Source: Thermoplasmata archaeon (lineage in GTDB: Archaea > Thermoplasmatota > Thermoplasmata > Halarchaeoplasmatales > Halarchaeoplasmataceae). Taken from it: DNA of 64,000 nt. Numbering within the stretch: the stretch's first letter is position 1; each line of letters opens with the position of its first letter. The DNA lies in the NCBI GenBank assembly GCA_003552585.1, contig PUNK01000013.1, positions 62,001-126,000 of the forward strand, written 5' to 3'. This document shows positions 1-8,685 of the stretch, one piece after another. The notes beneath the pieces were generated by a model. That model saw only the letters and a list, made by a program, of their open reading frames with translations, had not been told where the DNA came from and ran no database searches. Both the position numbers and the translations under genes were made by a program.

Positions 1-802
1 CCCATTTGACTGAGGTAGAAAGATATCCGATAACTGCTTCAAACCAAACATAGATCCTCTTATCCTCATAACCTTCTACAGGTACAGGTATACCCCATTC
101 CATATCACGTGATATCGGTCGATCCCGGAGTCCTTCTTGAAGCCAGGAACGGGTGAAATTCAAGACATGACTTTTCCAGTGATCCTTATCTTTTATGTAG
201 CCCTCTAATTTTTCCTGGAATGCAGAGAGTTTTAGAAAGAAATGTTCACTTTCTTTCAAAGAAGGTTTGCCTCCGCAGAACATACATCTGGGCTGGATCA
301 GATCATCTGGGTCAAGAAGTAATCCACACTCGTCACACTGGTCTCCTTTTATCTCTGAAGCATCACAACGGGGGCAATCTCCCGTCACGTATCTATCGGG
401 AAGGTATCTGTCGCAACTTGGACAAAAAAAGGTTTCCATGGTATCTAGATACACGAAATCCTTTTGATAGAGGGTGCTGAAGATATTTTGAGAGACCTTT
501 TTATGAGTTTCATTCATGGTGTAGGTAAATAATGTAAAATCTACTCCTAAATCCTCCAACGCTTTTGAATTTATCTTATGGTACTTCTCCGCTACTTCCC
601 TTGGACTTACGCCTTCTTTTTCAGCCTGAACAGTGATAGGTGTACCATGCTGATCTGAACCCGAGACCATCAGTACCTCTCTACCCTTCATCAAGTTATA
701 TCTCCGAAAGATGTCGGGAGGAAGATAACATCCACCTACCTGTCCGATATGGATAGGACCATTGGCATAAGGCCAGGCTACACCGATCAGTACACGCTTC
801 AT
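1..802 (-). CDS. metG: Methionyl-tRNA synthetase, N-terminal part, truncated by the window edge
   Basis: Minus-strand translation from ATG at 802 gives MKRVLIGVAWPYANGPIHIGQVGG...LMVSGSDQHGTPITVQAEKEG, with class I HIGH-like motif and a zinc knuckle; absent from the ORF track because it runs off the edge. Confidence 0.95.
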   Translation of the reverse strand, partial: MKRVLIGVAWPYANGPIHIGQVGGCYLPPDIFRRYNLMKGREVLMVSGSDQHGTPITVQAEKEGVSPREVAEKYHKINSKALEDLGVDFTLFTYTMNETHKKVSQNIFSTLYQKDFVYLDTMETFFCPSCDRYLPDRYVTGDCPRCDASEIKGDQCDECGLLLDPDDLIQPRCMFCGGKPSLKESEHFFLKLSAFQEKLEGYIKDKDHWKSHVLNFTRSWLQEGLRDRPISRDMEWGIPVPVEGYEDKRIYVWFEAVIGYLSTSVKW

Positions 803-892
803 GAGATACCACAAATATTTCTTCCAATATAAATGCAGTGATTGATTTTAGTTGGTCAGACAATATCCCTGACCACTGAAAAAAACAGAAAT

Positions 893-965
893 GCAGGCGA
901 CGGGATTCGAACCCGTGCAATGAGCTTGGAAGGCTCAGATCCTAACCAGACTAGATCACGCCTGC
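893..965 (-). tRNA. tRNA-Gly(TCC)
   Basis: Reverse complement GCAGGCG...CTTCCAA...GGGTTCGAATCCC...CGCCTGC folds as a 73-nt cloverleaf, anticodon TCC. Confidence 0.95.
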
Positions 966-1050
966 TTTGTGAACGATGATTTAGAGATAGATAGTTGTAT
1001 TTTAGGTTTTTTGGTACCAATTTAGGCCTAGGCTTCCGATAGTTTTTTAT

Positions 1051-1467
1051 GTGGAAGCGGTAATCAGGTCACAGGATGTGAAGTTAATGATCGGAGACTT
1101 CTTCAAAAAGAAAACCTCCAAAAGGAGTATAAAAGGAGATCGCTTCGGCTCTGAAGAGTATATAGACCTTGGGGAATTAATAGACGAGGTAGATATCAGG
1201 GAGGAAGCAGAAACACTCATCAAAGTAGCTGAGGTCCATAGATACGAGGATGTGCGTAATGTTACTGAAGAAGTCTATGAGGGGAACATACTCCTTGTGG
1301 ACACAGAAAGCATTGCAGGTAACAAAGACGTTATGCGCAGGGTACACAGTGAACTGAAAGCAGTAGCTAACGATGTCAATGGAGATATTGCAGGAGTGAG
1401 CAATAATTTTATTGCGATAACACCCGCCGGTATAGGCATATCGAGAAGTAAGATCAAGCCTTACTGA
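1051..1467 (+). CDS. sepF: Cell division protein SepF (archaeal type)
   Basis: 138 aa; SepF core EVYEGNILLVDTESIAGNKDVMRRVHSELKAVANDVNGDIAGVSNNFIAITPAGIGISR. Confidence 0.88.
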   Translation: MEAVIRSQDVKLMIGDFFKKKTSKRSIKGDRFGSEEYIDLGELIDEVDIREEAETLIKVAEVHRYEDVRNVTEEVYEGNILLVDTESIAGNKDVMRRVHSELKAVANDVNGDIAGVSNNFIAITPAGIGISRSKIKPY

Positions 1468-1477
1468 GGTCTACAGC

Positions 1478-2248
1478 TCATCTTTCAGATATCACCCTAG
1501 CTATTTGGAATCTACCGTCCTCATGCATTAGAGCATAGAAATTTTTTGCATGATCAACTTGCCTCATTTTAACACATCGTATCCACAGCTGTATCTCAGT
1601 CTCGCTTACATTATGATACTTTAAGTATATTATTCCGTCTGACAAGAAATCTTCACCCATCATACCGTATTTACTATCACTTTCTATAGACTCTGTTATT
1701 AGAAAGGCCGTAACTCCCAATCTTTTAAGAAAGCCAAAGAACTGAAAAAGCTCTTTCCTGGGATTGTCAAATTCCATCAGAGAGTAAAGGGCCGACATAG
1801 AGTCTAACGCAACCATATCAAATCCTTCTTCAGCTCTTCTTTTGATGTATTTTTGTACTATTTTCATCCAATTTTTAGCTCTTCCTGCATCACTCTGTTC
1901 AAGACGAATTTTTGAAACATCTGCGATAAGGAATTTGTCTTCATCCCATTTTTCAATACCCAATCCATCTGCTGTATTCTCTAGACTCTCCTTTGATTCC
2001 TCCAAAGACAGATATAGAGCTTTTTTTTCTTTTTCTTTAACATTTTTAGAAAGAAGATTAAGTGTTATACTAGACTTGTAAGTTCCAGGACCGCCACAAA
2101 TAAGAACAACATGTTCTTCCGGTATACCTCCTTTGAGTACTTCGTCGAATCCCTGTACATATGTCTTTATTTTCTCCTTTCGGGTCATCCAACACACATT
2201 ATAAAACAGTGGTATAAGTTTATTGGAAGAAAATCTAAAACTATTCAA
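1478..2248 (-). CDS. KaiC/RAD55-family ATPase; start may be the internal MTRKEKIK methionine
   Basis: Walker A GGPGTYKSS, GFDEVLKGGIPEEHVVLICG, Walker B-like FDMVALDSMSALYS. Confidence 0.8.
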   Translation of the reverse strand: MNSFRFSSNKLIPLFYNVCWMTRKEKIKTYVQGFDEVLKGGIPEEHVVLICGGPGTYKSSITLNLLSKNVKEKEKKALYLSLEESKESLENTADGLGIEKWDEDKFLIADVSKIRLEQSDAGRAKNWMKIVQKYIKRRAEEGFDMVALDSMSALYSLMEFDNPRKELFQFFGFLKRLGVTAFLITESIESDSKYGMMGEDFLSDGIIYLKYHNVSETEIQLWIRCVKMRQVDHAKNFYALMHEDGRFQIARVISER

Positions 2249-3185
2249 GAGTAAGACCTGTAGTACTTGCTTCGAGCATATAGGGAGTTCCGTCTCTTTC
2301 TTTGATTATCTCAGCAACTTTCCTGGGCTTATCAGTCAAAGCTATCATGATACCCCCTCCTCCAGCACCGGATAGTTTTGCACCGTAACAATGTGAAGAG
2401 ACTGCATTCACTAATTCATCAAGTTTTGGATGACCGACACCCAAGATGGTGAGCAATCTATGGTTGTCGTTCATCAAAGAACCAACCGATTCTAGATCTC
2501 CCTCTTCTAATGCCTCACAACCCCTTTCCGCTAATTCTCCAATCTCACTTATTATATCTCTAGCAAAGCCACTTTTGTCATAGAACCGTCTTACTTTTCT
2601 AACCAATGGTCCCGTTGGAGCATGTATTCCTGTATCACCCACCACCAGTTTCATTTTTGGTATATCTTGGTGATGCACATGCCATCTTTTCTCATCCTTT
2701 TTTATTTTCCATAGATGGTTTGATCCCTTCTTTCGTGTCAACTTCACCGCGGAACCGTGTGTGGATGTGGACGTGTCTATAGGACTAGCACCGCCTTGCA
2801 CACTGTGTTCAATTTCGAAAGCGGTCCGAGCAATTTTCTCATATGAAGGAGTTCCTTCTAAAGAATATAAACATCCTAGAGTAGACACAGTAAGAGCTGC
2901 TGAAGAACCCATCCCTGCACCGCTTGGGAGATAGCTTTTACTTTTTATCTCAAGTGGTTCTTTAATTCCTACCCTTTCGATGGCATCTACAATATAAGGC
3001 TGTTTTTCTGGGTCTATCTCTAGACCGTTGATCCTTGTGACTTCCACTCGCTTTTCGATATCCATATGGATCCTTCTATCCACTGCAACTGCAACAGCGG
3101 TTTCACCATAAACTACTGCGTGCTCGCCAAAAAGGATGACCTTTCCAGGAGCTGAACTCTTAGACATACTCATCAGGTAAAACAA
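2241..3185 (-). CDS. mvk: Mevalonate kinase
   Basis: GHMP kinase motifs APGKVILFGEHAVVYG, LPSGAGMGSSAALTVS, KLSGAGGGGIMIAL. Confidence 0.95.
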   Translation of the reverse strand: MFYLMSMSKSSAPGKVILFGEHAVVYGETAVAVAVDRRIHMDIEKRVEVTRINGLEIDPEKQPYIVDAIERVGIKEPLEIKSKSYLPSGAGMGSSAALTVSTLGCLYSLEGTPSYEKIARTAFEIEHSVQGGASPIDTSTSTHGSAVKLTRKKGSNHLWKIKKDEKRWHVHHQDIPKMKLVVGDTGIHAPTGPLVRKVRRFYDKSGFARDIISEIGELAERGCEALEEGDLESVGSLMNDNHRLLTILGVGHPKLDELVNAVSSHCYGAKLSGAGGGGIMIALTDKPRKVAEIIKERDGTPYMLEASTTGLTLE

Positions 3186-3207
3186 CGGATACTTATAGAT
3201 TTATTCA

Positions 3208-4068
3208 TCATAAATAGCTGAATTCTTTAGCCATCTCACGCAGTCTTTCTACTCTTTTCTCCACAGGGGGGTGGCTTGAGAACAAGCTCACGAAAAAACC
3301 TGCTTTAAATGGATTTATTATGAATAGAGAACTCGTCGTGGGGTTTCCTCTTTTAATAGGGTTACTTTTGTTCGCCTGGTGGATGGTTTCGAGTGCATCT
3401 GCTAATGCATTAGGATCCTTTGATATCCGAGCCCCCTCTTCGTCAGCGTGAAATTCCCTTTTACGTGATATGGCTAATTTGATTATTATAGCCCCTATCG
3501 GTGCTAGGATCATAGTAACGAGTAATATAGGATTCATCCTTCTCCGACTAAAGATCATCTGCCACCAGACCATCCGAGCCATGAAAGCTATAGCTCCTGC
3601 CAGTGTCGCAGCGATACTCATGACCAGCATGTCACGATTCTTTATATGCGCCAGTTCGTGAGCGATCACCCCTCTTAACTCATCATCATTCAGTCTTGAA
3701 AGAAGTCCCTCAGTAGCAGCTACTACCGCATTCTTATCGTTCCTTCCAGTTGCAAATGCGTTAGGATTATTCATTGGAACGACTGCAACCTTGGGCATGG
3801 GCATGTCTGACTGATAGGCAAGTTCTTTCACAATATTGTATAATCGTGGATACTCGTGTTCTTCGATTATTTTAGCCCGGTAGGTTCTCAAAATTAATTT
3901 GTCACTGTAGAAATAAACTATGAGGTTCATGATGCCAGCGATAGCCAAAAATAAAATAGAACCTGTTATCCAATCACCCATGAAGAAGCCGCCTATAATG
4001 TAACCTACTACTATAAAGAATACGAACATGAATACGAATAGACCTGCTGTCCTTGTTCTATAACCCAT
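3208..4068 (-). CDS. htpX: HtpX-like M48 zinc metalloprotease
   Basis: HELAH zinc motif, NAFATGRN, multiple TM segments, SSHPPVEKRVERL C-terminus. Confidence 0.93.
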   Translation of the reverse strand: MGYRTRTAGLFVFMFVFFIVVGYIIGGFFMGDWITGSILFLAIAGIMNLIVYFYSDKLILRTYRAKIIEEHEYPRLYNIVKELAYQSDMPMPKVAVVPMNNPNAFATGRNDKNAVVAATEGLLSRLNDDELRGVIAHELAHIKNRDMLVMSIAATLAGAIAFMARMVWWQMIFSRRRMNPILLVTMILAPIGAIIIKLAISRKREFHADEEGARISKDPNALADALETIHQANKSNPIKRGNPTTSSLFIINPFKAGFFVSLFSSHPPVEKRVERLREMAKEFSYL

Positions 4069-4216
4069 TATTTGTTTATTTACCCTGAGGGGGTTTAAAT
4101 AGTTTTTGCGATACCATAGTATTATAAGTTGTTTCCTAAATTATCAATATATAAATAAACAAAAAGCCCAACACTTTTTTATACTTTTACACTTAATTCT
4201 CCTAAGGTGTTGACCC

Positions 4217-4999
4217 ATCAGTGAGATCACGAAAACGATATCGGACACTGCATACAAAGCGTACGAAAGAAAACTCCTAAAAGAGATAAAGAGCCGAGGG
4301 GATCTACCGACGCACATAGCTGTGATCATGGATGGAAACAGAAGATTCGCCCGACAACTAGGACTGAACGAAGAAGAGGGACACATCAAGGGTAAAGATA
4401 AACTCGAAGAGATGTTGTACTGGTGTATAGATTTAGACATAAAAATACTCACAGTCTATGCTTTCTCTACGGAAAATATAGAACGAGATTCAAAACAGGT
4501 AGAAAAACTGATGGAACTTTTTGAGAAGAACTTTCGCAAAGCTGCTGAAGATCAGAGGGTACACAAACACAAGGTCCAAATAAAAGCTATAGGGGCACTG
4601 GATCGTTTACCAGAAAATGTGAGAGATGCCATCGGATATGTAGAAGAAAAGACCAAGGAGTATAACGATTATCATTTCAATATCGCTGTTGCCTATGGGG
4701 GAAGGGAAGAGCTCCTTCAAGCGATACAAAAGGTGGCGAAGGATGTTAAAGATGGAGAGTTGAACATAGAAGACATCGATGAGAAGACTGTCGCAGGTAG
4801 GCTCTATACTTCGGATTTGCCAGACCCTGATCTGATATTGAGAACCAGTGGGGAGGAAAGGATCTCTAATTTCCTTATCTGGCAGCTCGCATATTCTGAA
4901 TTATACTTCACTGATGTTTATTGGCCTGGGTTCAGAAAGATCGATTTTTTAAGGGCGATCAGGTCCTATCAAAATAGACAGCGGAGATGGGGGAAATGA
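4217..4999 (+). CDS. uppS: Cis-prenyltransferase / undecaprenyl diphosphate synthase family; conserved reading frame extends upstream of the GTG4322 ORF to about 4217 (non-canonical start suspected)
   Basis: ISDTAYKAYERKLLKEIKSRGDLPTHIAVIMDGNRRFARQLG...YAFSTEN...AVAYGGREE...DPDLILRTSGEERISNFLIWQLAYSELYF. Confidence 0.9.
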   Translation: MSEITKTISDTAYKAYERKLLKEIKSRGDLPTHIAVIMDGNRRFARQLGLNEEEGHIKGKDKLEEMLYWCIDLDIKILTVYAFSTENIERDSKQVEKLMELFEKNFRKAAEDQRVHKHKVQIKAIGALDRLPENVRDAIGYVEEKTKEYNDYHFNIAVAYGGREELLQAIQKVAKDVKDGELNIEDIDEKTVAGRLYTSDLPDPDLILRTSGEERISNFLIWQLAYSELYFTDVYWPGFRKIDFLRAIRSYQNRQRRWGK

Positions 5000-5021
5000 A
5001 TACATATCAGGAGTTTTTTTG

Positions 5022-5189
5022 ATGAAGGTGACTTATCGGCAGATGATAATGATATTTGTGCTGATCTCCATACTTTTCTTAACTATTAACATATTACAGC
5101 CCGGGTTGGGGCCTTGGGCTATCACGATCGTTTTGATCTCGATATTCGTAATATTCAAACTATATCAGTGGACGAAAAAAGAAGAATGA
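5022..5189 (+). CDS. Small membrane protein, 55 aa, unknown function
   Basis: MKVTYRQMIMIFVLISILFLTINILQPGLGPWAITIVLISIFVIFKLYQWTKKEE; two hydrophobic segments, directly downstream of uppS. Confidence 0.6.
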   Translation: MKVTYRQMIMIFVLISILFLTINILQPGLGPWAITIVLISIFVIFKLYQWTKKEE

Positions 5190-5238
5190 TCCATTATTTG
5201 TTCGAGTGTTAAGAAATAGATTATTATAAGCTTTTAGC

Positions 5239-5312
5239 GGGCGTGAGGGGATTTGAACCCCCGACTTACAGCTTAGGAGGCTGTCGCCTTATCCAGACTA
5301 GGCCACACGCCC
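5239..5312 (-). tRNA. tRNA-Arg(CCT)
   Basis: Reverse complement GGGCGTG...ACAGC-CTCCTAA-GCTGT...GGGGGTTCAAATCCCC...CACGCCC. Confidence 0.93.
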
Positions 5313-5343
5313 ATTTAGTTGCCCTTTATTTTAAAAAGATGAT

Positions 5344-5416
5344 GGGCCCGGCCGGATTTGAACCGACGACCATCTGGTTATGAGCCAGACGCTCCGCCAG
5401 ACTAAGCTACGGGCCC
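5344..5416 (-). tRNA. tRNA with CAT anticodon (elongator Met or Ile2)
   Basis: Reverse complement GGGCCCG...TCTGG-CTCATAA-CCAGA...TCGGTTCAAATCCGG...CGGGCCC. Confidence 0.92.
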
Positions 5417-5465
5417 TTGGTGAGGTTACATTATCTTGCAATCGTATTTAAGATTGATGGAAAGT

Positions 5466-5558
5466 GGGCCGAGGCGGATTTGAACCGCCGAACTTCGCCT
5501 TTCTGACCGTTTTGCCACGGTTGTAAGGGCGACGTCATGACCCCTAGACCACCGGCCC
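5466..5558 (-). tRNA. tRNA-Val(TAC) with a 21-nt intron at 37/38 (intron about 5501..5521)
   Basis: 93-nt cloverleaf; anticodon stem TCGCC/GGCGA interrupted by ACCGTGGCAAAACGGTCAGAA, whose ACCGT/ACGGT arms form a bulge-helix-bulge-like structure. Confidence 0.88.
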
Positions 5559-5698
5559 ATGAAAGAGTGATTACGATCGAATAGGCAGGGTTGAGTTTGA
5601 AGGTATGTTACATATTTAATCCTTTTGACAGTGCTAAATGATGTACTTAACAAAAAATAATTATAGAGGCCCTTGATAGAGACTTAGGTGCTTTTAAA

Positions 5699-6259
5699 AT
5701 GTTAGAAATACGGTTTCACGGAAGAGGCGGACAGGGTGCGGTGACTGCATCTGAGTTCCTGGCCCGGGCTGCCTTTGAAGAAGGGAATGATGTACAGTCC
5801 TTTCCAATGTATGGTGTTGAAAGAAGAGGTGCACCAGTAACCGCTTTCACAAGGATAGACAGCAAAGCGGTAAGGAACAAAGCACAAATACATGAGCCCG
5901 ACGTGGTCATCGTCATGGATATGGCTTTATTGGACGCTGTTGACGTAACTGCTGGGCTCAAGCCAGATGGAAAGGTGATCTTAAATACGGGGAAGGCACC
6001 AGGAGAGATGGATCTTGGTGTCGATAACGCGATATATACAGTCGATGCGAGTAGCATAGCTGTTCAACATCGTTTGGGCTCGAAAGTAGCACCCATCGTC
6101 AACACTGCGATACTAGGAGCTGTTGTCAGGGCCACAGAGATGGTTAATATAGAAACACTTGTAGATGTGGTCAGAGAGAATGCGCCAGCAAAAAAAGAGG
6201 AGAATGCTAAAGCGACTAAACAAGCATATGAAGAGGTAAGAGGTGAAGACATTGAGTGA
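5699..6259 (+). CDS. porG: Pyruvate (2-oxoacid):ferredoxin oxidoreductase gamma subunit
   Basis: LEIRFHGRGGQGAVTASEFLARAAFEEG...FPMYGVERRGAPVTAFTRI. Confidence 0.93.
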   Translation: MLEIRFHGRGGQGAVTASEFLARAAFEEGNDVQSFPMYGVERRGAPVTAFTRIDSKAVRNKAQIHEPDVVIVMDMALLDAVDVTAGLKPDGKVILNTGKAPGEMDLGVDNAIYTVDASSIAVQHRLGSKVAPIVNTAILGAVVRATEMVNIETLVDVVRENAPAKKEENAKATKQAYEEVRGEDIE

Positions 6260-6563
6260 AGAAGAAGTCTTTAGAATAGTTAAAGATCCTAAGGATCACA
6301 GGGACCTTCCTAGAGCAGTTATAACCGATTGTCCTTCCCATCTGATGAACAAAACAGGAAGCTGGAGGACACTCAGACCTATTGTGGACTTAGATAAGTG
6401 TATAAAATGCGGTATCTGCTGGAAATTCTGTCCTGATGTTTCCATCGAGGTGAAAGAAGAAGGTGCAGTGGTTGATTATGACTTTTGTAAAGGATGCGGA
6501 ATATGTGCCAAGGAGTGTCCTGTAGATGCCATTGAGATGAAAAAGGAGGCAGACTATGTCTGA
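6243..6563 (+). CDS. porD: Pyruvate (2-oxoacid):ferredoxin oxidoreductase delta subunit
   Basis: Two 4Fe-4S motifs CIKCGICWKFCPD and CKGCGICAKECPVDAI; position in por operon. Confidence 0.93.
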   Translation: MKTLSEEEVFRIVKDPKDHRDLPRAVITDCPSHLMNKTGSWRTLRPIVDLDKCIKCGICWKFCPDVSIEVKEEGAVVDYDFCKGCGICAKECPVDAIEMKKEADYV

Positions 6564-7749
6564 AATGAAGATAGTTTCCGGAAACTTTGCTGCAGCTTAC
6601 GGTGCCAAACTCTCTAGAGTGGAGGTAGTGGCCGCTTATCCGATCACACCACAGACCGAAGTTGTAGAGAAGATAGCTGAACTCGTTTCGGAAGGTGAGA
6701 TGGATTCTGAATACATAAAGGTGGAGAGTGAACACTCGGCCATGGCCGCCTGCATAGCGGCATCAAACGCTGGTGCAAGAGCTTATACTGCCTCTTCAGC
6801 TCACGGACTTGCGCTGATGCATGAACTGCTCATATGGGCATCTGGCGCAAGGTTGCCAGTAGTAATGACCAACATCAACAGGGCTATGGGACCTCCATGG
6901 AGCGTTTGGGCCGACCATCACGATACCCTGGCTCAGAAAGGAACTGGACAGTTACAGTTCTTCTGCGAGAACAACCAGGAAGTACTTGACAGTGTGATCA
7001 TGGCTTACAAGATATGTGAGGACGAAGAGATCATGCTACCAGCCATGGTCGTAGAAGACGCTTTCATCCTCAGCCACACAAAAGAACCCGTTGAGATCTA
7101 TGACCAAGAACTGGTGGATGAATTCTTACCATCTTACGATCCTGATTACAAGTTAGATGTAGATCAACCTCTCGGATTCGGTTCTCTAGGCATGCCAGAC
7201 TGGTATATGGATTTCAGATATAAGATAGCTGAAGCTATGGAAAAAGCACCAGAGAAGATCAAGAAAGTTAACAAAGAGTTCGAAGAGGTCTTCGGAAGGG
7301 ACCCCGGTGGACTCATCGAGGAGTACAAGACCGACGGTGTCGACGTACTGATAGTCACCATGGGATCCATCTCTAGCACATCCAAGGATGTCATAGACGA
7401 ACTCAGAGAAGAAGGCCACAACATAGGTCTTGCCAGGTTGAGAACATTCAGACCCTTCCCTGTAGAGGAGTTCAGAAAACTGACCAAGGGAGTTAACGTG
7501 GTGGGGGTTATGGACCGCAGTTACACCTTCGGTCACGGTGGAGACGCCGCTAGAGAGATCAAAGACGCCCTTTATGGCCACCGGGATGTGATCTTGAAAG
7601 ATTATATAGTCGGCCTTGGAGGTAGAGATCTAACTCCTAAGATACTCAAGAACGTGATGTTGGATGCTATCTCACTACAAGATAAAGGATTGGATAAGGA
7701 GATCGAATGGGTCGATCTTAAGATCAACCAAGAAAGATGGAGGCGATAA
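6556..7749 (+). CDS. porA: Pyruvate:ferredoxin oxidoreductase alpha subunit
   Basis: GNFAAAYGAKLSRVEVVAAYPITPQTEVVEKIAELV...ESEHSAMAACIAASNAGARAYTASSAHGLALMHE. Confidence 0.94.
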   Translation: MSEMKIVSGNFAAAYGAKLSRVEVVAAYPITPQTEVVEKIAELVSEGEMDSEYIKVESEHSAMAACIAASNAGARAYTASSAHGLALMHELLIWASGARLPVVMTNINRAMGPPWSVWADHHDTLAQKGTGQLQFFCENNQEVLDSVIMAYKICEDEEIMLPAMVVEDAFILSHTKEPVEIYDQELVDEFLPSYDPDYKLDVDQPLGFGSLGMPDWYMDFRYKIAEAMEKAPEKIKKVNKEFEEVFGRDPGGLIEEYKTDGVDVLIVTMGSISSTSKDVIDELREEGHNIGLARLRTFRPFPVEEFRKLTKGVNVVGVMDRSYTFGHGGDAAREIKDALYGHRDVILKDYIVGLGGRDLTPKILKNVMLDAISLQDKGLDKEIEWVDLKINQERWRR

Positions 7750-8660
7750 ACATGGCAAAAGTACCAGAAATCGAATTGATGAACAAGGGAACTACCGCAT
7801 GTCCGGGCTGTGGAGCGGCACACGCCATGCGGTACATGCTTAAAGCATTGGGTAAGAAGACAATGATCAACATACCCGCCTGTTGTTGGGCTGTTATACC
7901 GGGGGTTTATCCGTCGCGTAATCTTGATATACCTTTACTTTACACGGCCTTTGAAACCACAGGTGCATCCTCATCAGGAGTTAGAGCCGCACTTAATGCA
8001 AAAGGTATAGACCCAGAAGAAATTACAGTAGTCGGTTTTGCCGGTGATGGCGGAACTGCTGATATCGGAATACAAGCACTTTCAGGGTGCTTGGAGAGAG
8101 GAACGGATACTATACAGATAATGTATGACAATGAGGCATACATGAACACAGGTATTCAGAGGAGCGGTGAAACACCCTACGGCGCATGGACCACTACTAC
8201 TCCGGTGGGTAGTAAAAAAGCTTGGAAGAAAAATCCAAAGAAGAACATGATGGAGATAGTTAATGCCCATGGTTCACCTTATGCGGCAACTGTGAGTGTG
8301 GGTCATCCAGAACTGATGATCGAAAAGATCAAAAAGGCAAAAGAGTTCAGAGGACCAAAGTTCATACATATCTATGCACCTTGTCCAACAGGATGGAGGT
8401 CGGATCCGTCGAACACGATAGAGCTGTGCCGTTTAGCAGTCGACAGCTGTGCCTTCCCGCTCTATGAAATAGAGAACGGAGAATACAATATCTACAAGAA
8501 ACCCAAGGAAAAGATACCTGTTAAGGAATACTTGAAACTCCAAGGTAGGTTCAGACATTTACCTGCAGAGGAAGTCGAGAAGATCCAAAAGAATGTCGAC
8601 AGGGAATGGGAACTGCTGCTGAAAAAAGAAGAGTTCACAAAAAAGGATGATGGTGACTGA
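7737..8660 (+). CDS. porB: Pyruvate:ferredoxin oxidoreductase beta subunit (TPP-binding)
   Basis: CPGCGAAHAMRYMLKALG...GDGGTADIGIQALSGCLERGTDTIQIMYDNEAYMNTGIQRSG; ATG probably at 7752. Confidence 0.94.
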   Translation: MEAINMAKVPEIELMNKGTTACPGCGAAHAMRYMLKALGKKTMINIPACCWAVIPGVYPSRNLDIPLLYTAFETTGASSSGVRAALNAKGIDPEEITVVGFAGDGGTADIGIQALSGCLERGTDTIQIMYDNEAYMNTGIQRSGETPYGAWTTTTPVGSKKAWKKNPKKNMMEIVNAHGSPYAATVSVGHPELMIEKIKKAKEFRGPKFIHIYAPCPTGWRSDPSNTIELCRLAVDSCAFPLYEIENGEYNIYKKPKEKIPVKEYLKLQGRFRHLPAEEVEKIQKNVDREWELLLKKEEFTKKDDGD

Positions 8661-8685
8661 TAAGGAATAAAAAGAAGGTGGACAG

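Noticed and set aside
5426-5653. 75-aa minus-strand ORF
   Set aside because: Reads through the tRNA-Val gene
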